Assembly (NCBI RefSeq): GCF_029893325.1
Contig: NZ_JARXWL010000001.1
Coordinates: 1-64,000 of the forward strand
Length of the DNA stretch: 64,000 bases
Reading direction: 5' to 3'
Origin: Enterococcus sp. PF1-24
Lineage (GTDB): Bacteria; Bacillota; Bacilli; Lactobacillales; Enterococcaceae
Part shown: in pieces, positions 38,618-46,722 of the stretch
Layout of the letters: every line of letters starts with the position of its first letter
Numbering within the stretch: position 1 is the stretch's first letter
Translations under genes and position numbers: made by a program
The notes under the pieces: generated by a model
What the model was told of the DNA's origin: nothing
Databases searched by the model: none
Seen by the model: the letters and a program-made list of their open reading frames with translations, nothing else

Positions 38618-39559
38618 ATGCGTAAATCTACACGATTGAATGATATGATGATTTTTCTAAACGATAAAATTTTTTTTAACTTGAAAGATATTATGCAAGA
38701 GTACGGAATATCTAAAAGTACAGCAATTCGAGATATACAAGCTTTAGAAGAAATCGGTATGCCCATATTTTCAGAAGCAGGGAGAAACGGAAGATATGGG
38801 ATTTTGAAAAATAGACTTCTTTCACCAATTATTTTTACTGTTGATGAAATGTATGCTCTTTATTTTGCTATGCTTACTTTGAACGCTTATGAATCAACTC
38901 CATTTCATTTAAGTATTGAAAAGTTAAAGAAAAAATTTGAAACCTGCTTATCTTATGAACTTATTAGTAATATTCATAAGATGGAACGTACGTTAAGTCT
39001 TGAGGGAACTAAACATTATAACAGTAGCCCATTACTAAAAGATATTTTGGAAATGGCAGTGAAAGATACGGTGTGCTGTATCTCTTACAAAAAAAGCGAG
39101 TCTATATCAGAAGTACATGTGCAGTTTTTTGATGTATCTTCATCTTTTGGCCAATGGTATGTTACAGGCTTTAACCATGATAGGCAAAGAGTGCAAGTTT
39201 TCCGTTGTGACAGAATTATTGATATTTCAGAAAGTGAATGCTACGTATCGAAGCCAAGAGAAGAGCTTCTAAATTATTCAACAAACATATTCAAGTCTGA
39301 AAATGCTACGGATTTTGAAGTTCAAATATCAGATAAAGGAGTAGATTTGTTTTATAAAGAAAATTATCCGTCTATGGAATTAGTTAAATGCGATGGACAA
39401 TATAAAATAAGAGGATTCTACAATGTAGATGAAGAAAGATTTATTGCTGATTATTTCCTCTCATATGGGAAATTGATTAATTCTATCTATCCAGAACAGT
39501 TAAAAATCCTCGTATTGGAACGTGGAAAGGAACTGTACCAGTATTATGAGAATCTATAA
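38618..39559 (+). CDS. WYL-domain transcriptional regulator (YafY-like)
   Basis: A 313-residue regulator with an N-terminal HTH_11-type winged helix (RKSTRLNDMMIFLNDK, then MQEYGISKSTAIRDIQALEE), a WYL sensor domain (about 140-220, with SSSFGQWYVTGFNHDRQRVQ and VFRCDRI) and a C-terminal WCX-like extension. AAGGAGG precedes the ATG. It is the only rightward gene of the element. Likely controls the divergent oxidase-like gene. Confidence 0.87.
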   Translation: MRKSTRLNDMMIFLNDKIFFNLKDIMQEYGISKSTAIRDIQALEEIGMPIFSEAGRNGRYGILKNRLLSPIIFTVDEMYALYFAMLTLNAYESTPFHLSIEKLKKKFETCLSYELISNIHKMERTLSLEGTKHYNSSPLLKDILEMAVKDTVCCISYKKSESISEVHVQFFDVSSSFGQWYVTGFNHDRQRVQVFRCDRIIDISESECYVSKPREELLNYSTNIFKSENATDFEVQISDKGVDLFYKENYPSMELVKCDGQYKIRGFYNVDEERFIADYFLSYGKLINSIYPEQLKILVLERGKELYQYYENL

Positions 39560-39563
39560 TAAT

Positions 39564-39594
39564 AAGGCGTACAATGTTGAGAGCTGTACGCCTT
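39564..39594. terminator. Hairpin between the WYL gene and orf13
   Basis: Perfect 10-bp stem AAGGCGTACA/TGTACGCCTT with an 11-base loop. It lies between the convergent WYL gene and orf13, though T tracts are weak. Confidence 0.7.
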
Positions 39595-39599
39595 GGGTA

Positions 39600-40511
39600 T
39601 TATTTTATAATCTTCCAATTCTCGGCTTTCTCTAGCACTAATTCATACTGTGAGAACTGTGTCACTTTAGTTTCTTGTTCTAAGTATTTCACGGTCACAA
39701 TCGCCGTCACTTTATTATCTTTCATAGCATAGACAGGATTCACCAATTCCACAAATACATAGTCCTTATTGATAGTAGGTAAAGCGTTACTGCTGACATA
39801 GTATGCCAGTTCCTTATCGGTAGCCTTTGGATAGAGTTTGAAAAATGTTTCTAAAAAGCTGTTGATTTCTTCACTCATCATAGCGTCCACTGTGCCATCA
39901 CTTTCTACCTGCTTGGGCTTGTAGTTGGATTTTTCTGGTTTGCTACTCATAGTTGGGTTTTGCACAATTACCATATCACCAGCCTTATCCATGTGAACAA
40001 TTACAGTATAGGTAGATAGCACATTCTTCTTGGCTTCACCCTCGGTTAGTTGCTGTTCCACCGAGAATAACACCTTAAAGTCGGTGTTGTTTACCTCTGA
40101 CACATTCCATATCTGCACCTTTATAACTGCGGAACTGGTTGGAATATCCACTCGCACCATATCAGCGTTTAATAGCTGTAAATCCTCTGTAAGATAATGC
40201 TTTAAGCGTTCATTACGCTTATCAATGGATTCTTGGCTTTGTTTCCATGAGAAGTATTCACTAGCGAAAGATTCCACATAGCTTTCCACCTTATTGGTAT
40301 CAACTATCTGTTTCTCAATGACTTCTTTCTCATGGACGGTGTGCATATCAATAGCGGTGAAGTTCTTATATACCCCAAAGCTAACACTACCAATGAGTAG
40401 CACCCATAAAGCGATTGTCAGCTTCTTATGCGTTCCTATTTTGATAGTGTGGGGCTCTTTTTGTTTCTTCGGTTTCGGTTCTTTTTTGGTTCGCTCGATT
40501 TTTAGTTTCAT
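39600..40511 (-). CDS. orf13: Conjugation protein Orf13 (TcpC/VirB8-like)
   Basis: A 303-residue bitopic membrane protein of the mating channel. A basic N terminus and one membrane segment (about 30-49) are followed by two NTF2-like domains outside the membrane (FASEYFSWKQSQESIDKRNE and SFLETFFKLYPKATDKELAY). This matches TcpC of Clostridium and Tn916 Orf13 (about 310 residues). It is the last gene of the transfer module, 16 bases after orf14. Confidence 0.9.
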   Translation of the reverse strand: MKLKIERTKKEPKPKKQKEPHTIKIGTHKKLTIALWVLLIGSVSFGVYKNFTAIDMHTVHEKEVIEKQIVDTNKVESYVESFASEYFSWKQSQESIDKRNERLKHYLTEDLQLLNADMVRVDIPTSSAVIKVQIWNVSEVNNTDFKVLFSVEQQLTEGEAKKNVLSTYTVIVHMDKAGDMVIVQNPTMSSKPEKSNYKPKQVESDGTVDAMMSEEINSFLETFFKLYPKATDKELAYYVSSNALPTINKDYVFVELVNPVYAMKDNKVTAIVTVKYLEQETKVTQFSQYELVLEKAENWKIIK

Positions 40512-40527
40512 CTTATCAAATCCTTTC

Positions 40528-41535
40528 TTATCGGTTTATCACTCGACCAGCTCCAATTAAATGAGCTTGCCAATAACTACTGTTCAAATCGGCATAACCA
40601 ATCGGATCACCTGCGTGAAACATTTGGTTATTGCCTACATAAATGCCTACGTGCGTAACATAACTACCTGCGTTATAGGTAGAGTGAAAAAATACCAAGT
40701 CGCCAGCTTTCGCTTCGGACATGGGGATATGCGTTGTTGCGTCATATTGTGCTTGGGCGACACGAGGTAACTGGATTCCAGCTTTGCCATAACACCACTG
40801 GACAATGCCAGAACAATCAAAGCTGGTACTTGGTGACGAACCGCCAAAGACATACGGATAGCCCTCGTATTTCAGAGCTTCATTCATGATGGCTTGGACA
40901 GTTTCATCATCAAAGTGGGCTGGACTTAGGTATTGCTTTACCAACATGACATAAAACATATTTCCATAGTTGTACCGCCAACCCCCATTGATAGGGATTG
41001 CGATGGTGTTCGGATAATTCACTTTCTTGCCACCAGCCTTATCCCTAGAAAAACTTTCTGCCTGTGCAAAGGTATATTTCTTGCCGTTCTTCACCACATA
41101 GTTTAGGAATACACCACCATAGTTATAACTTTGAATCACGGAATCAATGTCACAGCCAAGGCTTTCGGCACTGGCTAATAATTCACTGAAATACTTACAG
41201 CCTTGTTTGATTGATTCCTCGGTACTCAAACTATTAGGCGGTAGTCCAAGGGATTCACTGGATTGCATAACATCTTCGGCAGTACCGCCAGATTCCACCT
41301 GCATAATTGCCAGAATGTAATTAACGTATTCCTCAATGCCAAATTCCTTACAATATTTCACCACCATAGGCTTGTGTTTCAATACTTCCGCTGATACATT
41401 TAGACCACCATTTTCTAAATCAAACCCACCACTGGAACTATCGTCAGAATCCGCAAATACCACCACCATAAAAAACAGTAAGCCAAAGAACAGGGAGAAC
41501 ACCATACCAGAGATAGCCACATATTTTAGCTTCAT
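40528..41535 (-). CDS. orf14: Cell-wall hydrolase Orf14 (lysozyme-like + NlpC/P60)
   Basis: A 335-residue two-domain peptidoglycan hydrolase that opens the wall for conjugation. An N-terminal membrane segment (10-28) precedes a lysozyme-like muramidase domain (about 50-200, ILAIMQVESGGTAEDVMQSS) and a C40 peptidase (about 210-335) with Cys in FDCSGIVQWCYGKAG and His in THVGIYVGNNQMFHAG. Tn916 Orf14 is 333 residues. The start overlaps the orf15 stop by four bases. Confidence 0.95.
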   Translation of the reverse strand: MKLKYVAISGMVFSLFFGLLFFMVVVFADSDDSSSGGFDLENGGLNVSAEVLKHKPMVVKYCKEFGIEEYVNYILAIMQVESGGTAEDVMQSSESLGLPPNSLSTEESIKQGCKYFSELLASAESLGCDIDSVIQSYNYGGVFLNYVVKNGKKYTFAQAESFSRDKAGGKKVNYPNTIAIPINGGWRYNYGNMFYVMLVKQYLSPAHFDDETVQAIMNEALKYEGYPYVFGGSSPSTSFDCSGIVQWCYGKAGIQLPRVAQAQYDATTHIPMSEAKAGDLVFFHSTYNAGSYVTHVGIYVGNNQMFHAGDPIGYADLNSSYWQAHLIGAGRVINR

Positions 41536-43832
41536 TTCTTACGTCCTCTGGTTGTGGTTTTCTTCGTCATTCTGGTTGTCTGTTTCGTAGTCGATTGATT
41601 CTCCTTTACTTGATTTACTCTGGTTGATTCCTTTGGCGTTGTCGTCCAATTATCAGACGGACGGTTCTTAATCACTGGCGGTTTTGGTGGGTGTTTGTCA
41701 ACCTGCCCATTCTCACGGCTAATGGTTGGTGTACGACCAGTGCTTTCCGTTTTTGGCGTTGGTGGTGTCGCTGTCACAGGTCTAGTCGGTTTGCTTTCCG
41801 TGGTTGCTGGTTTTGTTCTAGTATCAGTGGTAGTTGGAACAGGCTTATTCCGATTCTCATAGTCACGCTTATACTGACGTTGACGCATAGAATACATAGG
41901 TTCAGTCTTATCTGTAGCCTGCTTTGCCTTATCCAGTTCAAGGCGTTTCTGTGCAAGATTGGCTCGTTTCTGGTTACGGTTTTCGGCTCGTTCTTCTTGT
42001 TTTTGCTTTCTGGTTTCCGTCACCGATTGGGTAAAGTCTGACGCATTTTGTACAAGGTCACGCTTGCCCTTATGAAGTGCATACTTCACGTTGGTAGGAG
42101 CGTTTTTCACTTGCTCGGTCATATCCTTGGCTTTGTCTACCACACGATTTTTGATGTCCATGACTTGACCTGTTTTCTCACCAGCTTTTTGTCCCATAGA
42201 GCGAGGGTCGCTTGTTGGCTTCGCCGGATTTCTTCTTGTAGTTGAACCACCGCCAGCGGTAGAATCGTTTGTTCGTTCAAGGTTGGCTTTCGTGGTTTTC
42301 GCTGTGGTATCTTTGGGCGACTTGCTACTTGGGGATTTCCCAATGGCGTGATTGACGCTTCGTTGTAGTTTCCTTGCTTGGCGGTTCATAAACATACGAG
42401 GTCTACGGAACATACGCCGACCGACGTTCTGGGAATCATTTCCTTGCAGGGCAAACATACTCATGATGTCACCTAACTTAAAGTAGATTCCAGCAAATGT
42501 GACTATCTGTAAAAACATAATCATAAAGAATGGTGAACTGGCAGAGATACTATAAAGCATGGTGGAAATACTAAATGCCACCGTGATAATCAGCGTAATA
42601 CCAGCTCGTGTCATAATCACATTGAATAACTTGGTGATGACTCGTTTGCTCATACCCTCAAAACTGGGAATCATACTTAGTAAAAAACTTATCGGTAGGA
42701 ACATGGTAAAGATGATAAAGAGTACCTGCGAAAATATCATGATTCCAGTCAGCAAGAATACAAATATTGAGATTCCGATATTGAAGATAAAGAGGAAGAA
42801 TACCGTACCAAGTCTAGAAATGGTATTCGTAATCGTGAGATTTTTGTTGTCCTTATCCTCGATTTCTTCAATGACAATATCTTCTCTATCTTCGCCGTTG
42901 TTGGTGTCTGGGCTGGTGGATAGTAAACTCTCCACACGATCAGCACCAAGAGCGTCAACGTCGGTTGAACCGAATTGTAAGAGTAGCCACGGTTGTTTTA
43001 CTTGTACCGAAAACAAGCTGTCACGAATCATATCGACACTATCTTTACCTTGGCTGTTGGTATCTGGTAAGACAATCTTAGTACCCACATCAAGGCTGGC
43101 ATTACTCACATCTTTGGAAAAGTCATTAATCTTTCCAATATAGTCTGGAGCATAGGCAATAAATGAAGCCGATACGATAAAGACAACCACAAAGTTTAAG
43201 ACTGCTCGGACTGCCTTGGTAGTTTCTCGCTTCAATAGTCCTGTGTACGCAACGTAGATTCCTAGAACCAGAATCAAGATAAGTAAGAATCCTACATAAA
43301 AGCCAGAACTTGAAAAGCCAGCTCGTGTCACACCAGCTATCGTTTGAATATTTTTACCGATAGAATCCGCCGTCTTACCTACGAAATCTAGGCTGTATGC
43401 TTCTTGTACCAAGTAGCCTGTGGCATTAGATAAGTACAATGAGATTGTCCAAATAAAATTGGTAATGGCATAAAGCCCATACATCACACTTTTGCCTAAA
43501 CCGTCCGACCAGTTCCACGGTAGCCAGCCCCAGCTATTATCAACGTAAAAATCTAGCTGGTAATTCGATAGCCCATACTTGGAATACTCATTAGCCGTAT
43601 TGATAGTATCGTCTACCAGACCAGTCGCATGAACTACCGTACCAACGCTGGCAAGCATAAAGATAACGGCAACTACTGCGACCATTGCTAAACTTGCGAA
43701 CCTCAAAATCTTCTTGGGTAAGGGCTGTTGCTTTCTTGCCTGTTTTTTCTCGGCTTTCTTTTGAGCTTTTTTTTGAGCTTTTTTCTGTCGCTTAATCAAT
43801 CGTTCCTTTCGTTTACTTTCTTTGACTGTCAT
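41532..43832 (-). CDS. orf15: Conjugation membrane protein Orf15 (VirB6-like)
   Basis: A 766-residue polytopic membrane protein that probably forms the channel. A basic lysine-rich N terminus (KRQKKAQKKAQKKAEKKQ), about eight membrane segments (about 45-470) and a long charged hydrophilic tail (about 480-766) rich in R, K, T and P form the usual architecture. Tn916 Orf15 is of similar size. Overlaps orf16 by one base and orf14 by four, so translation is coupled. Confidence 0.93.
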   Translation of the reverse strand: MTVKESKRKERLIKRQKKAQKKAQKKAEKKQARKQQPLPKKILRFASLAMVAVVAVIFMLASVGTVVHATGLVDDTINTANEYSKYGLSNYQLDFYVDNSWGWLPWNWSDGLGKSVMYGLYAITNFIWTISLYLSNATGYLVQEAYSLDFVGKTADSIGKNIQTIAGVTRAGFSSSGFYVGFLLILILVLGIYVAYTGLLKRETTKAVRAVLNFVVVFIVSASFIAYAPDYIGKINDFSKDVSNASLDVGTKIVLPDTNSQGKDSVDMIRDSLFSVQVKQPWLLLQFGSTDVDALGADRVESLLSTSPDTNNGEDREDIVIEEIEDKDNKNLTITNTISRLGTVFFLFIFNIGISIFVFLLTGIMIFSQVLFIIFTMFLPISFLLSMIPSFEGMSKRVITKLFNVIMTRAGITLIITVAFSISTMLYSISASSPFFMIMFLQIVTFAGIYFKLGDIMSMFALQGNDSQNVGRRMFRRPRMFMNRQARKLQRSVNHAIGKSPSSKSPKDTTAKTTKANLERTNDSTAGGGSTTRRNPAKPTSDPRSMGQKAGEKTGQVMDIKNRVVDKAKDMTEQVKNAPTNVKYALHKGKRDLVQNASDFTQSVTETRKQKQEERAENRNQKRANLAQKRLELDKAKQATDKTEPMYSMRQRQYKRDYENRNKPVPTTTDTRTKPATTESKPTRPVTATPPTPKTESTGRTPTISRENGQVDKHPPKPPVIKNRPSDNWTTTPKESTRVNQVKENQSTTKQTTRMTKKTTTRGRKK

Positions 43833-46282
43833 TATTCCACCTCATTTCTCACAGGAGGTCTGGTATCAAAGGCATGGAGCAGTTCTTCAAAGATTGGGTG
43901 GAACTGGATAACCCCTACACGACCATACAAATCGGAAATCAAACACTGTCCGTTTTCCAATTCTCGTAGCCGTTTTTGGTTGCTTTCATCTTCCTTATCC
44001 ACACCGAAGAACTCTAGCGTTTTCTTAATTTCCACTAAGTCCGTAGAACGGAACGCAAATTTCAGACCGATATTGTTTTTCATTTTCTCGTCCAGTAAAT
44101 CGTCCGCATTTTGGGTAACAAAATAGACCCCAGCGTTCATGGCTCGTCCAGCTCGGACTAGCTTCATGGAAAGGGTCTTTCCTTGGGCGACTTGCAAGAA
44201 GCTCCACGCTTCGTCAAGGTCTACGATTTTAAAGATGGAACGGTCAGAATGAATAAAGTCTAGGGCAAAGGTACTAATGACAATGAGCATTGCCACACTT
44301 AATAATTCCATTGTTGTGTATTCCTCAAACGAGGTGTCAGCATCTGGCAGTACCAAATCCGCTACTTGAATGATGTTCAGTTGTTTCTCTAAGCTGATGG
44401 ACTGTTTTACATTGCCGTCACTAAATAGCAGGTGTGCAAAATCATAATCCACAAAACTTTCGATATGGTCGGCAATGCTATTACTAATAGTGGTATCTTC
44501 CTTGCGAAGTTCATCAATGACTAATAGTAATCCACGTTGTTTACTCTGGGTGACGTTCCGAATGGCTTTTCTAAGCACAGGGAATTTGTCACTATCCCTT
44601 GATGAAATGCCAGTAAGGAATGTGAGAATATCAATCGCCAGACTTTCCGAATCTTTTTTGCGTTTCAGAATCACATATGGGTCAAGTAAGCCTTTGTTTT
44701 CCTCATCGCTGGTAAGGTTGACGATATTAATTTCATGGGCGATTTCTGGCAAGGTTTCTTTCCAGTTGCCACGTTCCGCTTTGGGGTCAACAATGACCGC
44801 TTGACCGCCAAATAGTACAGCATAATAGACCAGCGTATTGTTACTAAAGGATTTACCACCACCCAGCGAACCAAGAAACGCCGACGCTAACGCATTGGTG
44901 ACTGAACCTTTTACTCCTTGGCTGGCAAGGCTTGGTTTTAAATAAATGTTTCGACCAGTATCAAGGTTATAACCGACGTAAATCCCCTCGGTTTCTCCTA
45001 ACATCTGGGTCGCTCCAAAACCAAGTCCAGCCAAAAAATCAGAAGTCACATACTGGATATAGTCATTTAAGTATCGTTTGGACGCTGGGATAAATTCGCC
45101 GTGTAGTCCCAACATATCCCCAAAGGGACGCACGAGTTTAATAGATAAGTCGTCGTAGAAGTCTTTGACTTCATCACACCGTCTTTTCAACTCGTCGAGA
45201 TCCTTTGCGGATACTCGGATAACATAACTCAACTTATACATGGATTCTTTGCTTTGGTCTAAGCTACTTTCCAGCTCATTCACCGAATCCAAAGCGTCCA
45301 CCACATTAGAACTGGTTTCGTTCTCACTTTCCCAAGCATGGCTATCTAAGTCTTTCAGTTCTTTCTTTTTATTCCGAACGGTAGTCAGTGCCTTTTTATT
45401 AGCGACGATTTCCACATTCATGCTGGTGTCGATAGGAAAGGTGAATTGTTGTTGCTGATAGTAGAAGATTTCACTGCTTGGGAAATCCAGCTCACCCACA
45501 ATGGAGTTAATGGTGAAGTAAGCAACATAGGTTGTCGTATCCTCATGTTCCAATCGTAAGTACCGTTGATTTTCTTCAATCAAGCAACGAGTAGGTTTTA
45601 GAATATCGTATTTCTTTACCATCACTTCCTTATTGCGGTAGCGTTTTGGCAAATGATATTCATATTCCTCATAAGGTGTGCCAGTTTGACCGTAGAGGTG
45701 TTCAATGATATAGCCAAAGTCGTTTTTATCCAGCTTGCGGATTTTAAAGCGTCTGGAAATTTTACTTTCCAGCAAGTGTTCCATCTTAGAAAATCGGTCA
45801 ATTTCATCATTGCTCATAGATACAAAGTCGCCCATCAGTTTGTGATTGACACCGTGAATAAATTCTTCAAAGGCTTTCTTGATTTCTGCACCAATGCTTT
45901 TGATGGATACTTCTTGGTCGTTCAGTAATAACTTAAAGCCAATAAAAAAGCGATAGTCTACTTGATTGTCACCAATCATAGAAACTAACGCTTCTGTTTG
46001 TTCATCAATTTTTTTGTGAGCTACTTCTTTCAGCCGTCCAGTGACTTCCTGCTTTGAGCGTTCTTGCGTTGCTCGAATGCTGGATTCCGTCGCCAGTTGT
46101 AAGGCATGGATTTTTCCATCACGGTTTTGAGCGATAAGTTGACGGAAGTTATCATGCACTTGGTACTTTTCATCTGGACTTAAAAAGCTGTAATTGTAGG
46201 GTATCAACTCATAGTAGGCGAAGCACTCGCTGTCATGGTTGAACACCAGGTTATTTTCAATATATTTAATTGGGTACGCCAT
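43832..46282 (-). CDS. orf16: Conjugation ATPase Orf16 (VirB4-like)
   Basis: The motor ATPase of the mating channel. From ATG 46282 it has 816 residues (Tn916: 815). Walker A is GSLGGGKSFSNNT near 478, Walker B is KIVDLDEAWSFLQ, and DADDLLDEKMKNNI-type sensor sequence follows. The frame is open to the GTG at 46294, but that codon is too close to AAGGAG; the ATG is 11 bases from it. It overlaps the orf17 gene. Confidence 0.95.
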   Translation of the reverse strand: MAYPIKYIENNLVFNHDSECFAYYELIPYNYSFLSPDEKYQVHDNFRQLIAQNRDGKIHALQLATESSIRATQERSKQEVTGRLKEVAHKKIDEQTEALVSMIGDNQVDYRFFIGFKLLLNDQEVSIKSIGAEIKKAFEEFIHGVNHKLMGDFVSMSNDEIDRFSKMEHLLESKISRRFKIRKLDKNDFGYIIEHLYGQTGTPYEEYEYHLPKRYRNKEVMVKKYDILKPTRCLIEENQRYLRLEHEDTTTYVAYFTINSIVGELDFPSSEIFYYQQQQFTFPIDTSMNVEIVANKKALTTVRNKKKELKDLDSHAWESENETSSNVVDALDSVNELESSLDQSKESMYKLSYVIRVSAKDLDELKRRCDEVKDFYDDLSIKLVRPFGDMLGLHGEFIPASKRYLNDYIQYVTSDFLAGLGFGATQMLGETEGIYVGYNLDTGRNIYLKPSLASQGVKGSVTNALASAFLGSLGGGKSFSNNTLVYYAVLFGGQAVIVDPKAERGNWKETLPEIAHEINIVNLTSDEENKGLLDPYVILKRKKDSESLAIDILTFLTGISSRDSDKFPVLRKAIRNVTQSKQRGLLLVIDELRKEDTTISNSIADHIESFVDYDFAHLLFSDGNVKQSISLEKQLNIIQVADLVLPDADTSFEEYTTMELLSVAMLIVISTFALDFIHSDRSIFKIVDLDEAWSFLQVAQGKTLSMKLVRAGRAMNAGVYFVTQNADDLLDEKMKNNIGLKFAFRSTDLVEIKKTLEFFGVDKEDESNQKRLRELENGQCLISDLYGRVGVIQFHPIFEELLHAFDTRPPVRNEVE

Positions 46283-46661
46283 AATACATTTCACTCCTTA
46301 CTATGGTGATGGTTTCATATAACCGTTGATTGTGTAGTTTTACAGGTTTTCCTGCATAGGTGACCTTTGGTTTCACCATGTAGGTAATAATAGATTTCAG
46401 GAATCCATAGGGCTTTTTCCCATCAAAGGTTTTCTGGCTCATAAACCATGTCAGTCCAACAGGGATTCCCACGTATTTTAGTAATGCACCGTCAATCATG
46501 GATAACGGCGGTAAGTTTCCAAAGAGTATCACCAAGAATAACGACACCACAAACCATGTCATTTGGGTAAAGGTGACAGGGAATGGAAGTTGCAAATCAT
46601 TGATGGCATAAATGACCTTTTCCACCGACCAGATAGAGGTATAGCTTTTGATTTTTTTCAC
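46266..46661 (-). CDS. orf17: Conjugation protein Orf17 (TcpE-like)
   Basis: A 131-residue membrane protein with two hydrophobic segments (about 32-52 and 60-75). VEKVIYAINDLQLPFPVTFT at the start is typical of the TcpE family. It is the first gene of the orf17-orf13 run and overlaps orf16. The AAA ATPase gene has been inserted upstream, breaking the usual orf18-orf17 adjacency. Confidence 0.88.
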   Translation of the reverse strand: MKKIKSYTSIWSVEKVIYAINDLQLPFPVTFTQMTWFVVSLFLVILFGNLPPLSMIDGALLKYVGIPVGLTWFMSQKTFDGKKPYGFLKSIITYMVKPKVTYAGKPVKLHNQRLYETITIVRSEMYYGVPN

Positions 46662-46690
46662 TTCATCACGTCCTTTCTGTTTTTACATAG

Positions 46691-46715
46691 AAAAAGGAGC
46701 CACAATTGCGACTCC
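46691..46715 (-). terminator. Terminator after the AAA ATPase gene
   Basis: Reading leftwards, GGAGTCGCAATTGTGGCTCC folds with wobble pairs and is followed by TTTTT, directly downstream of the ATPase stop. It would isolate the cargo gene from orf17. Confidence 0.7.
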
Positions 46716-46722
46716 CCGTCTA

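Noticed and set aside
42559-43143. A 194-residue plus-strand frame opposite orf15
   Set aside because: It lies wholly within the well-supported orf15 membrane protein and has no start signals; a shadow frame.
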